NCBI GenBank assembly: GCA_013286985.1 | Contig: JABDEQ010000005.1 | Span: 1-52,719, forward strand | Origin: Bacteroidota bacterium | GTDB lineage: Bacteria > Bacteroidota > Bacteroidia > Sphingobacteriales > Sphingobacteriaceae | Direction: 5' to 3' | Length of the DNA stretch: 52,719 bases | In this document: in pieces, positions 35,533-43,552 of the stretch | Layout of the letters: each line of letters opens with the position of its first letter | Position numbering within the stretch: the stretch's first letter is position 1 | Translations under genes and position numbers: made by a program | The notes under the pieces: generated by a model | What the model was told of the DNA's origin: nothing | Seen by the model: the letters and a program-made list of their open reading frames with translations, nothing else | The model's database searches: none

Positions 35533-37200
35533 ATGAAAAAAATATTTTACATAGTGCTGCCGCTTTCCATGGCAACAGTTGGTTGTTCGCCAATTATATA
35601 TACTACCGAAAACCCTGCACCGGTTTATAATAATCCGCCACAAAACAATTACGTTGAACAGCCGCAAACAGATCAGGTGTTCTATGATGAGCTTAGCCCG
35701 TATGGACAATGGATTGATTATCCGGATTACGGATATGTTTGGCAACCTAACGTAGGCCCGGATTTCAGGCCTTATGAAACCAATGGTTATTGGGCCTATA
35801 GTGACTACGGATGGACATGGGTGTCAAATTATAGTTGGGGATGGGCCACTTTTCATTACGGCAGGTGGTTTTATGATGGCGATTATGGCTGGCTGTGGAC
35901 ACCGGGGCAGGAATGGGCACCGGCATGGGTTACCTGGGGGCAATCAGGCAGCTATTACGGTTGGGCACCAATACCGCCAAGGGTAAATGTAAATAACGGC
36001 TGGAGGCCTCAAAACAGCGATTGGAACTATGTTGATGCAAATCATATAACACAAGTCAATGTTAATAATTATGTGGTAAGAAATAATGTAACGGTAATTA
36101 ATAATACCACCATTATCAATAATATAAATAATAATACTACGGTAAACAACAGAACCAATGTGGTAGTTTATAACCGTGGCCCTCGTCCTGCTGATATTGA
36201 AAATGTTACCAATCAAAGAATTACACCTATCAAGGTAAATTCAAGCGCCAGGCCCGGGCAGTCGGTAGTTAACGGACAGCTTAACGTGTATCAGCCGGTT
36301 ATTAAACCAAGCCCTAATCGGGGTAATAATAATAATTTTGCACCTGCACCTGCTCCGAAAAAGGTAGTTGCCTATAGTCCGAATAATAATCCTAATCCAA
36401 ACAGGCCACAGCCGCAACAAAATGGCAGGCCAAATAACGGGCAAGGAAATAACCAAAATCAACCCCAGCCGCAACAAGGTGGACGGCCGGGATTTAACCA
36501 GAATAATGAGCCCAATCAATCCCGCCCGCAGCCACAACAGAACAGTCGGCCAAATAACGGAGAAGGCAATAACCAAAATCAGCCCCAGCCACAACAAAAT
36601 GGAAAGCCAGGCTTTGAACAAGGAAATAACTCCAATCAGACACAGCCGCAACAGAATGGAAAACCAAATAATGGACAGGGGAATAATTCAAATCAGCCTC
36701 AACCACAGCAAAACGGCAGACCAAATAATGGACAGGGAAATAATCCGAATCAACCACAGCCGCAGCAAAACGGCAGACCAAATAATGGACAGGGAAATAA
36801 TCCGAATCAACCACAGCCGCAGCAAAATGGCAGGCCAAACAATGAACAGGGAAATAATCCAAATCAACCACAGCCGCAGCAAAACGGCCGACCAAATTAT
36901 GGACAGGGGAATAATTCAAATCAACCTCAACCGCAGCAAAACGGCCGACCAAATTATGGGCAGGGAAATAATCCAAATCAACCTCAGCCGCAGCAAAACG
37001 GCAGGCCAAATAATGGACAGGGAAATAATCCTAATCAGCCACAGCAGGGTGTAAGGCAGGGGAGTGGGCAAAATGGTAGTAACCCCAATCAACAGCCACC
37101 TAATCAGCAGCAGGTTAAGCCTGTTCAGGGACAAAATCAGCCTAAGCCGCCTCTGAAAAAGGTTATTCCGCCAGTTGAACCGCCCAAACAACAGAATTAA
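35533..37200 (+). CDS. YXWGXW-repeat lipoprotein with a long 19-residue tandem-repeat tail
   Basis: A 555-residue protein with a lipoprotein signal: MKKIFYIVLPLSMATVGC, Cys18. Residues about 50-150 carry the aromatic YXWGXW-type module (FYDELSPYGQWIDYPDYGYVW, NYSWGWATFHYGRWF, YGWLWTPGQEWAPAWVTWG). A strongly Asn-rich stretch at about 165-210 follows (NNTTIINNINNNTTVNNRT). From about 285 to 525 a Pro/Gln/Asn/Gly repeat of 19 residues (57 bp) is repeated roughly eleven times, around PQQNGRPNNGQGNNPNQPQ. The tail ends in a Pro/Lys-rich segment. Family function is unknown; the tail looks like a flexible extracytoplasmic spacer. Confidence 0.85.
   Translation: MKKIFYIVLPLSMATVGCSPIIYTTENPAPVYNNPPQNNYVEQPQTDQVFYDELSPYGQWIDYPDYGYVWQPNVGPDFRPYETNGYWAYSDYGWTWVSNYSWGWATFHYGRWFYDGDYGWLWTPGQEWAPAWVTWGQSGSYYGWAPIPPRVNVNNGWRPQNSDWNYVDANHITQVNVNNYVVRNNVTVINNTTIINNINNNTTVNNRTNVVVYNRGPRPADIENVTNQRITPIKVNSSARPGQSVVNGQLNVYQPVIKPSPNRGNNNNFAPAPAPKKVVAYSPNNNPNPNRPQPQQNGRPNNGQGNNQNQPQPQQGGRPGFNQNNEPNQSRPQPQQNSRPNNGEGNNQNQPQPQQNGKPGFEQGNNSNQTQPQQNGKPNNGQGNNSNQPQPQQNGRPNNGQGNNPNQPQPQQNGRPNNGQGNNPNQPQPQQNGRPNNEQGNNPNQPQPQQNGRPNYGQGNNSNQPQPQQNGRPNYGQGNNPNQPQPQQNGRPNNGQGNNPNQPQQGVRQGSGQNGSNPNQQPPNQQQVKPVQGQNQPKPPLKKVIPPVEPPKQQN
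36404..37050 (+). repeat. 57-bp coding tandem repeats
   Basis: Units encoding about 19 residues (core QNGRPNNGQGNN) repeat roughly eleven times inside the YXWGXW gene. The best-conserved copies lie at about 36720-37020; the start CCAAATAATGG recurs at 36721 and 36778, exactly 57 bp apart. Earlier copies have diverged. Variation in copy number would stay in frame. Confidence 0.85.
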
Positions 37201-37208
37201 AATGATAC

Positions 37209-37243
37209 AAAAAAGGTAATTGAATTATTCAATTGCCTTTTTT
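37209..37243. terminator. Terminator between the YXWGXW and DUF6526 genes
   Basis: AAAAAAGGTAATTGAA (37209-37224) pairs with TTCAATTGCCTTTTTT (37228-37243) with one G-U pair and a 3-nt loop. A and T tracts on both sides allow bidirectional use between these convergent genes. Confidence 0.82.
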
Positions 37244-37261
37244 TATGTTGCTGTATTTTTA

Positions 37262-37696
37262 TTAAACTCTGTGGGTATCGGGGCGCCAGTTTTTAATTGC
37301 TTTTTTTATTTCATCGGGCGATAGCGACTCATTTAAGGTTCTGTCAACAAGGGTAACAAATTCATCATCAGGGGCAAAGCGCAGCGCAATGACCTGGCGT
37401 ATAGTTATGCGGCTATCCAATGATTTACGGGTTAAAATAAAATACCTCAGATTTTCTTCTGCTCGTATGGCTCTATCTTGTGCTTTTATGGGAAACTGCC
37501 GCATAAACCAAAAAACAAACAAACCGCAAATAAAGAGCACCACAATTAATATCGCGCTGAAAAAGTTGTCGCGGGCCAGCCATTGTAACCAGGCATTTAT
37601 CACCGAAGCTATGGTGCCGAATAATATAAGCGCGCTTAATATAAAATGATATCCCTTTACATGGCGGGAATGGTTGGCATAGTTTTGCTCTGTCAT
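37262..37696 (-). CDS. DUF6526-family membrane protein
   Basis: A 144-residue protein with two membrane helices, at about 17-39 (FILSALILFGTIASVINAWL) and 45-67 (FFSAILIVVLFICGLFVFWF). A charged soluble tail follows (AQDRAIRAEENLRYFILTRKSLDSRITIRQVIALRFAPDDEF), which matches the DUF6526 pattern. Function unknown. It converges on the YXWGXW gene and is followed upstream by a divergent aldo/keto reductase gene. Confidence 0.75.
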   Translation of the reverse strand: MTEQNYANHSRHVKGYHFILSALILFGTIASVINAWLQWLARDNFFSAILIVVLFICGLFVFWFMRQFPIKAQDRAIRAEENLRYFILTRKSLDSRITIRQVIALRFAPDDEFVTLVDRTLNESLSPDEIKKAIKNWRPDTHRV

Positions 37697-37828
37697 GACT
37701 AATATTTGGGGGGCAATATAGCCAATATTTGATTTATCCTTTTAACGTAAAATCGCGGGTGTAACAAAGATGTTCAAGAACAATTACCCTTAAACGGCGT
37801 TAATAAATTTTAACCAAGAAGAATATCT

Positions 37829-38692
37829 ATGAATAATTCATCAGTTTTATCCGAAAAGACTTTCGCTCTCGGGGGCGATCTCATCGTAAACAGAGTGGGA
37901 TATGGCGCAATGCGCATTACAGGTAAAGGAATATGGGGCCCGCCGAAAGATGAAGCAGAGGCAAAAAAGGTTTTAAAATGTGCAATTGAACTGGGTGTTA
38001 ATTTTATTGATACAGCAGATAGCTATGGTCCGCATGTATCTGAAGAGTTAATTGCCGAAGCGCTTTATCCATATCCTTCGGGTTTAGTAATTGGCACTAA
38101 AGGCGGCCTGATGCGCACCGGGCCTGACGAATGGCCCGTTAATGCGAATCCGGATTACCTGCAAAAGGCCCTTGAGGGTAGTTTAAAAAGGCTTAAATTG
38201 GATCAGATTGATCTATATCAGCTACACCGCATTGATCCGATTGTACCGGCTGAGCGTAGTTTTGAATTTTTGCAAAAAGCACAGCAGGATGGTAAAATAA
38301 AACATATCGGACTTTCGGAAGTGGATATTGATGTGATAAAAAAAGCACAGGAATTTTTTGAAGTTGTATCTGTACAAAATATGTACAGCGTTGATAACCG
38401 CAAGTGGGAACATGTTTTACAATATTGTAAGGCTCATAATATAGCTTTTATACCGTGGTTCCCGCTTAATGCCGGTAATGTGGCCAGCCAGGATAAATTG
38501 AAGCAAATTGCCGAAAAGCACGATGCTACCGTCCACCAGGTTGCTTTGAATTGGCTGCTAAATCATTCAGAAAATATACTACTGATACCTGGTACATCGA
38601 GTGTTGAGCATCTGGAAGAAAACATGAAGGCAACTTCTATTACACTTACGGAAGATGACATCACGGAGCTAAATAGTATATCTCCCCAATAA
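37829..38692 (+). CDS. Aldo/keto reductase
   Basis: A 287-residue NADPH-dependent oxidoreductase of the AKR TIM-barrel fold. The catalytic set is visible: Asp in FIDTADSYGP with the proton-donor Tyr, Lys in VIGTKGG, and His in YQLHRID. The C-terminal cofactor-binding segment IPGTSSVEHLEENMKA is typical. The sequence MRITGKGIWGPP near the start resembles the oxidoreductase subgroup with broad carbonyl substrates. Physiological substrate unknown. It is a single gene, with no clear promoter in the 130-bp gap. Confidence 0.9.
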   Translation: MNNSSVLSEKTFALGGDLIVNRVGYGAMRITGKGIWGPPKDEAEAKKVLKCAIELGVNFIDTADSYGPHVSEELIAEALYPYPSGLVIGTKGGLMRTGPDEWPVNANPDYLQKALEGSLKRLKLDQIDLYQLHRIDPIVPAERSFEFLQKAQQDGKIKHIGLSEVDIDVIKKAQEFFEVVSVQNMYSVDNRKWEHVLQYCKAHNIAFIPWFPLNAGNVASQDKLKQIAEKHDATVHQVALNWLLNHSENILLIPGTSSVEHLEENMKATSITLTEDDITELNSISPQ

Positions 38693-38717
38693 CAATTAAT
38701 GCTTTGTTTTAATATTA

Positions 38718-38813
38718 GGAACAATTATTGTTTTAAGCCATTTGGAAACTTAGTAAAATTTTCGTTTCCGTTAAACCATTTATGGTTTAGGTAATCAAAG
38801 CAATAATTGTCCC
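38718..38813 (+). promoter_or_regulatory. Three-way-junction-like inverted repeat before the lipoprotein gene
   Basis: Outer arms GGAACAATTATTG (38718-38730) and CAATAATTGTCCC (38801-38813) pair with one G-U/A-C difference. Inside are two further hairpins: GGAAAC/GTTTCC (38744-38749, 38764-38769) and the near-perfect palindrome TAAACCAT-TT-ATGGTTTA (38772-38789). The unit ends 19 bp before the ATG at 38833. It could be an RNA leader structure or a small mobile repeat. Confidence 0.5.
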
Positions 38814-38832
38814 TATTAAACCAAAGTTAGTT

Positions 38833-39600
38833 ATGAAGAAGTTAAAATTATCAATTATGGCTATGCTGCTGATGGGTGCGGTGGCCTGTAACAAAACTTA
38901 CAATAGTACCACGCCGAAATCGGGCAGCGCGTCAACTGCCAATGCCGGTGTATCAACAGATGATGCAGCTGATATGGTATCGGGTTCTTTATCTTTAAAT
39001 TCAAATGGCGTGGCCAATGTTGCAAATGACGTTACGCTCAATGCAGCGTCCGTCCCCAACACGCACCAAGCCTGCGGCACGGTGAAAGCTGATACTATTT
39101 CACGTCAAAGCGCATCAGGCGCCTCATTTACTTATAGTTATAACTTAACCTATAATTTTATGCTGTTATGCGATACCAGTAACCATCCTGATAGTTTATC
39201 CAGCAGCTTAATTTATAGCGGATCTTATAGTGGTCCAAACATTTCAACAACCAACTCGGGCAGTTCGGTATTTACCGTTGGCGGATTGCTGGCATCTGCG
39301 CCTGATTTTATTATTAATGGCGAATATAAAAGCGCAGGGTCATTTAAATCAAAAACTGATACCGCAAAAAACGGGAATAATAGCATTGATATAGTTGTTA
39401 AGGGCCTTACCCTTAAAAAACCAGGACGCACCATTGTTAGCGGTACGGCTAGTTTTTCTGTTTCGGGGACCGTTCCCAAAAAGGGCAGCTTTAGCTACAC
39501 AGGCACTATAGTTTTCAATAATGATGGTACTGCAACTTTAACACTTAATGGCACGGTTTATACTATTAACTTGTATACCGGACAAAAAATCAGACATTAA
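38833..39600 (+). CDS. Predicted lipoprotein of unknown function
   Basis: A 255-residue protein with a lipoprotein signal (MKKLKLSIMAMLLMGAVAC, Cys19). The mature part is Ser/Thr/Gly/Asn-rich, with many alternating short strands (for example FTYSYNLTYNFMLLC and FSVSGTVPKKGSFSYTGTIVF), suggesting a beta-structured surface or periplasmic protein. I do not recognise a family. Two Cys residues (in HQACGT and MLLCDT) may form a disulfide. A folded inverted repeat lies just upstream and a hairpin terminator just downstream. Confidence 0.7.
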   Translation: MKKLKLSIMAMLLMGAVACNKTYNSTTPKSGSASTANAGVSTDDAADMVSGSLSLNSNGVANVANDVTLNAASVPNTHQACGTVKADTISRQSASGASFTYSYNLTYNFMLLCDTSNHPDSLSSSLIYSGSYSGPNISTTNSGSSVFTVGGLLASAPDFIINGEYKSAGSFKSKTDTAKNGNNSIDIVVKGLTLKKPGRTIVSGTASFSVSGTVPKKGSFSYTGTIVFNNDGTATLTLNGTVYTINLYTGQKIRH

Positions 39601-39608
39601 TTGCAAAT

Positions 39609-39650
39609 CTAAACAGTCCGATGGTTAAATCCACCGGGCTGTTTAGTTTT
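39609..39650 (+). terminator. Hairpin terminator after the lipoprotein gene
   Basis: CTAAACAGTCCGATGG (39609-39624) pairs imperfectly with CCACCGGGCTGTTTAG (39631-39646), followed by TTTT. One G-U and one A-C mismatch are present. Confidence 0.7.
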
Positions 39651-39667
39651 AGCGTTACAGGTTGGTT

Positions 39668-39961
39668 TTAACCAACAGCAGCCACCCTGAATGGCTTGAT
39701 ATCAACAGATTCCCATATTTTTTGGGTAATGTACGGCTCATTTTGCTTCCAGGTTTCCAGTTCTTCTTCAGTTTCAAATTGAAGCACCATTACTGAGCCT
39801 ATCATTTTCTTATCATCATTAAGTATTGCGCCTCCTAATATGTAATTGCCACTTTCTTTAAGTGCCTTTAAGTCATCCAGGTGATGGGGGCGTACATTCA
39901 TGCGGCGTTCAAGGGCTCCGCTATCGGTATAGTCATAACCGGTAATTAAGTATTGGTTCAT
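39668..39961 (-). CDS. YciI-family protein
   Basis: A 97-residue protein of the dimeric ferredoxin-like YciI fold. It has the family landmarks: an N-terminal strand YLITGYDY, the His-containing RRMNVRPHHLDDLKALKESGNYILGGA segment in part (His27 as the possible catalytic residue), and ETWKQNEPYI. Members are small enzymes or sensors of unknown substrate; one relative is a dehalogenase-like muconolactone isomerase. Convergent with the lipoprotein gene. Confidence 0.85.
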   Translation of the reverse strand: MNQYLITGYDYTDSGALERRMNVRPHHLDDLKALKESGNYILGGAILNDDKKMIGSVMVLQFETEEELETWKQNEPYITQKIWESVDIKPFRVAAVG

Positions 39962-40146
39962 GATATTAGTTTGAATTTATTTGTTAACAAAACAAATATC
40001 GGTGTATTAAATTTAAGTTTGTTTATTTGATAAGACAACCTAAGCACAATCGCCATCAACATTAAAATCTAAATAAAAAATAATAATAACTGTAAGTTTT
40101 ACATTTTTTACAATATTTGTTTTTTGAAATCAATTATATACTACTA

Positions 40147-41322
40147 ATGAAGAATAGTTTATTTAGGGAATTTACTAAACGGTATGATAAGCCAGCGGTT
40201 AATTCTTATTTTTCTCCGGGGCGTGTAAACCTTATCGGCGAACATATTGATTATAATGGTGGTTTGGTAATGCCCTGTGCAATTACTTTTGGAACATATT
40301 TGTTATTATCTCCCAACGAAGAAGGCGTGTTCCGCTTTCAAAGTTTAAATTTTGATGATACATTAACCATACCGGTACAGGATAATTATATTAAAACCGG
40401 CGAAGGTTGGTATAACTATCCGCTTGGTGTAATCAATCACTTTATAAATGATGGGCATCAGCTTACAGGCCTGGACATTCTTTTTTCGGGCGATATCCCA
40501 ATAGGATCTGGCTTGTCTTCATCAGCCTCTATAGAAGTAGTTACGGCATTTGCGCTGAATGAATTTTTCAATTGCGGCTATTCTAAACTTGATTTGGTTA
40601 AGCTTTCCAAACTGGTAGAGAATAACTTTATTGGTGTAAACAGCGGTATAATGGATCAGTTTGCAGTTGCATTTGGCGAAAAAAACAAAGCTTTGATGCT
40701 AAATTGCGATACGTTAGACTATAAAGCAGTTGACAGTAACCTGGGCGATTATGTTTTGGCAATTGTGAATACCAATAAGCCACGTAAGCTGGCTGAATCA
40801 AAATATAATGAACGCGTACAAGAATGCACAATAGCACTTAAGCTACTTCAACAAGAGCTAGACATTAAGCATTTGTGTGATATAGATACAGCCACTTTTA
40901 ATAAGTATAGTAATTTAATAATTGATGAAACGGTGCTTAAACGGGCTACCCATGTTATACAAGAAAACGACAGGGTTAAATTAGCTGCCGGGGCACTAAG
41001 TAATAATGATTTGGCCGGTTTTGGTAAATTAATGTATGCATCGCACCAGTCGCTGCGCGATTTGTATGAGGTTAGCGGAAAAGAATTAGATACTATAGTT
41101 GACTATTGTGTAACTGATAACAATGTAGCAGGAGCCAGGATGACCGGGGCAGGTTTCGGTGGATGCGCTATAGCACTGGTTAAACAAGATGCTTTTGACG
41201 ATTTCAGCGCCAAAGTAACCGCTTATTATACGCAGAAAATCGGTTATGCTCCCTCGGTTTATAGTTCTCTTATTGGCGATGGCGTGAGGATGATGCCCGA
41301 GTTTGAAGATGCCAGGAATTAA
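40147..41322 (+). CDS. galK: Galactokinase
   Basis: Phosphorylates galactose to galactose-1-phosphate, first step of the Leloir pathway. I start at the ATG at 40147 (391 residues); an upstream TTG would add ten residues. GHMP-kinase motifs are all present: the galactose signature GRVNLIGEHIDYNGG near residue 28, the ATP-binding GDIPIGSGLSSSASIEV near 118, and ARMTGAGFGGCAIALV near 335. No galT, galE or transporter is nearby, so the rest of the pathway lies elsewhere. It is followed by a short heptamer tract and the TrmH-like gene on the same strand. Confidence 0.94.
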   Translation: MKNSLFREFTKRYDKPAVNSYFSPGRVNLIGEHIDYNGGLVMPCAITFGTYLLLSPNEEGVFRFQSLNFDDTLTIPVQDNYIKTGEGWYNYPLGVINHFINDGHQLTGLDILFSGDIPIGSGLSSSASIEVVTAFALNEFFNCGYSKLDLVKLSKLVENNFIGVNSGIMDQFAVAFGEKNKALMLNCDTLDYKAVDSNLGDYVLAIVNTNKPRKLAESKYNERVQECTIALKLLQQELDIKHLCDIDTATFNKYSNLIIDETVLKRATHVIQENDRVKLAAGALSNNDLAGFGKLMYASHQSLRDLYEVSGKELDTIVDYCVTDNNVAGARMTGAGFGGCAIALVKQDAFDDFSAKVTAYYTQKIGYAPSVYSSLIGDGVRMMPEFEDARN

Positions 41323-41383
41323 ACAGGTATTCTATATACCAAGGCGAAAATCTTAAATATTAATTGAATTCAATCAGGATTAT

Positions 41384-41418
41384 AAGCTTTAAGCTTTTAG
41401 CTTTGCGCTTTCAGCTAA
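41384..41418 (+). repeat. Five heptamers in perfect 7-bp phase before the TrmH-like gene (locus F)
   Basis: AAGCTTT, AAGCTTT, TAGCTTT, GCGCTTT and CAGCTAA follow each other without gaps. They are the same word family as the right arm of locus D (CAGCTTT). The tract ends 4 bp before the ATG at 41423, so it forms the immediate leader of that gene. Confidence 0.75.
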
Positions 41419-41422
41419 CAAA

Positions 41423-41959
41423 ATGAGGAAACTTAAACTTGATGAATTGAACCGTGCAACGGTGGATGAATTTAAAGCCGGTACTAAATTTCCGGTTGTA
41501 GTGGTGCTGGATAATGTGAGGAGTATGCACAATATAGGTTCAATTTTTCGCACTTCGGATGGTTTTGCTGTGGAGAAACTTTGTCTTTGCGGTATTACTG
41601 CGCAGCCCCCTCATCGCGAGATTGAAAAAACGGCCCTGGGCGCCACCCAATCCATCAGCTGGGAATATTTTAGTGATACTATGCAGGCCGTAGCAAAATT
41701 GCGTGCAGAAGGCTACAAAATAATAGCCGTTGAGCAGGCAGCAGAAAGTATTATGCTAAACGATTTTAAATTATTGGCCCACGAAAGGTATGCTTTGATA
41801 TTTGGTAACGAAGTAAACGGGGTTGATGAAGAAGTGATGAAAAACATTGATGCCTGTATCGAAATTCCTCAATTTGGCACCAAGCACTCCTTTAATATTG
41901 TGGTTTCGGCCGGAATAGTATTGTGGGATTTGTTTTCGAAGATGGTTCATAGTTCATAG
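41423..41959 (+). CDS. SpoU/TrmH-family RNA methyltransferase
   Basis: A 178-residue SPOUT enzyme that 2'-O-methylates RNA using S-adenosylmethionine, most like small TrmH-type members. The trefoil-knot motifs are visible: VVVLDNVRSMHNIGSIFRTSDGFAVEKL, then LIFGNEVNGVDEEVM, then CIEIPQFGTKHSFNIVVSAGIVLWDLF. The substrate (tRNA or rRNA) cannot be told from sequence. Its last codons (MVHSS then TAG) are written by GGTTCAT-type repeat words, so the repeat overlaps the gene end. Confidence 0.9.
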   Translation: MRKLKLDELNRATVDEFKAGTKFPVVVVLDNVRSMHNIGSIFRTSDGFAVEKLCLCGITAQPPHREIEKTALGATQSISWEYFSDTMQAVAKLRAEGYKIIAVEQAAESIMLNDFKLLAHERYALIFGNEVNGVDEEVMKNIDACIEIPQFGTKHSFNIVVSAGIVLWDLFSKMVHSS

Positions 41960-42166
41960 TTCATGGTTCATGGTTCATGGTTCATGGTTCATGGTTCATG
42001 GTTCATGGTTCATGGTTCATGGTTCATGGTTCATGGTTCATGGTTCATGGTTCATGGCCGGAAGCAGGTCATCTGCAATAAAAAAGCAATGGTCCATAAC
42101 TCACAGCTAAAACGCTATGAACTATGAACCATCAGCTATGATCTAACAACTATGATCTATTCACTA
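41944..42166. repeat. GGTTCAT heptanucleotide tandem array with complementary arm (locus E)
   Basis: Sixteen 7-bp units run from 41944 to 42055: GGTTCAT, two AGTTCAT, then thirteen exact GGTTCAT copies from 41965. After an 60-bp spacer the complementary words CTATGAA, CTATGAA, CCATCAG and CTATGAT follow to about 42160, ending in CTA, which is the lpdA stop (42164-42166). The array starts inside the end of the TrmH-like gene. It fills the whole gap between two convergent genes and matches the word family at locus B. Confidence 0.9.
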
Positions 42167-43552
42167 CAAGTGGATGCACTCATTATAAGCATCAGCAGCA
42201 GCTTCCATTAAAGCTTCGCTCATGGTTGGATGCGGATGCACTGATTTAATAATTTCGTGTCCTGTTGCTTCCAGTTTGCGCGCTGTTACTACTTCGGCCA
42301 GCATTTCGGTAACATTATGGCCAAGCATATGGGCTCCCAGGAATTCGCCATATTTCGCATCGAATATTACTTTTACAAAGCCTTCTTTAGCACCGGCTGC
42401 ACTTGCTTTTCCTGATGCCGAGAATGGGAATTTACCAACTTTAATTTCATATCCGGCTTCTTTGGCGGCTTTTTCGGTATAACCGACCGAAGCAATTTCG
42501 GGCGAGCAATAAGTACAGCCCGGAATATTGTTATAGTTTAATGGCTCTGGATTTAAACCTGCAATTTTCTCAACGCAGATAATACCTTCGGCTGATGCTA
42601 CGTGCGCAAGGGCCTGACCTTTTACAATATCGCCAATAGCGTATACGCCTTCAACATTGGTACGGTAAAAATCGTCAACAACCACTTTACCCTTGTCTGT
42701 AGCCACACCATTTTCTTCGAGCCCTATGTTTTCAATATTGGTTGAAATACCAACTGCTGATAAAACAATCGCTGCTTCTAAAACTTCGGTGCCGGTTGCA
42801 GTTTTTATATGAACCTTGCATAAATCGCCACTGGTGTCAACTGATTCAACGTTTGAACCGGTTAGGATGTTGATGCCTTGTTTTTTAAGAATACGGGCCA
42901 GTTGTTTTGATATTTCTTCATCCTCAAGCGGAACAATATTATCAAGGTATTCAACAACGGTTACTTTAGTACCAATGGCATTGTATAAATAGGCAAATTC
43001 AATTCCGATAGCGCCTGAACCAACTACAATCATTGATTCGGGTTTTTTAGGAAGAATCATGGCCTGACGGTAGCCGATTACTTTCTTATTGTCTTGCTTA
43101 AGGTTAGGTAATTCGCGTGAGCGGCCGCCTGTAGCCAGTATAATATGTTTTGCTGTTACTTCCTGTACTTCGCCGCTGCTGGCTGTTACGGTAACAGTAT
43201 TTTTGCTTTTTAACTTTCCGGTTCCGGATAAAACATCAATTTTGTTTTTGCGCATTAAAAACTGTACGCCTTTGCTCATACCATCAGCAACACCGCGGCT
43301 TCTTTTTATCATCGACTCAAAATCAACCTCACTACTGCCCACTTTTATACCGTAATCTGCCGCATGATTGATGTATTCAAATACTTCGGCGCTTTTTAAT
43401 AAGGCTTTGGTTGGTATACAACCCCAATTAAGGCAAATGCCTCCCAGCGATTCTTTTTCAACTATCGCGGTTTTTAAACCCAGCTGTGAAGCACGGATGG
43501 CAGCCACATAGCCGCCCGGCCCTGAACCAATAACAATTAAATCGTAGCTCAT
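42164..43552 (-). CDS. lpdA: Dihydrolipoyl dehydrogenase
   Basis: E3 component of 2-oxo-acid dehydrogenase complexes (pyruvate, 2-oxoglutarate) and of glycine cleavage; reoxidises dihydrolipoamide with NAD via FAD. The 462 residues have the FAD loop GSGPGGYVAAIRA at 9-21, the redox disulfide C40 and C45 in GGICLNWGCIPTKALL, a second Rossmann loop VVGSGAIGIEFAYLY, YAIGDIVKG, and the catalytic HPHPTMSEALME at the C-terminus. No E1 or E2 gene is adjacent. Its stop codon lies in the heptamer repeat. The 459 bp upstream are shared with the TonB receptor promoter. Confidence 0.95.
   Translation of the reverse strand: MSYDLIVIGSGPGGYVAAIRASQLGLKTAIVEKESLGGICLNWGCIPTKALLKSAEVFEYINHAADYGIKVGSSEVDFESMIKRSRGVADGMSKGVQFLMRKNKIDVLSGTGKLKSKNTVTVTASSGEVQEVTAKHIILATGGRSRELPNLKQDNKKVIGYRQAMILPKKPESMIVVGSGAIGIEFAYLYNAIGTKVTVVEYLDNIVPLEDEEISKQLARILKKQGINILTGSNVESVDTSGDLCKVHIKTATGTEVLEAAIVLSAVGISTNIENIGLEENGVATDKGKVVVDDFYRTNVEGVYAIGDIVKGQALAHVASAEGIICVEKIAGLNPEPLNYNNIPGCTYCSPEIASVGYTEKAAKEAGYEIKVGKFPFSASGKASAAGAKEGFVKVIFDAKYGEFLGAHMLGHNVTEMLAEVVTARKLEATGHEIIKSVHPHPTMSEALMEAAADAYNECIHL

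Noticed and set aside
36404..37050. CRISPR or satellite array at the 57-bp repeats
   Set aside because: They are coding, in frame, without unique spacers.
36368..37054. Long open frames on both strands inside the YXWGXW gene (for example 36368-37054 plus, 36494-37009 minus)
   Set aside because: They arise from the low-complexity 57-bp repeats and keep pace with the repeat register; the real frame has a lipoprotein signal and family module.
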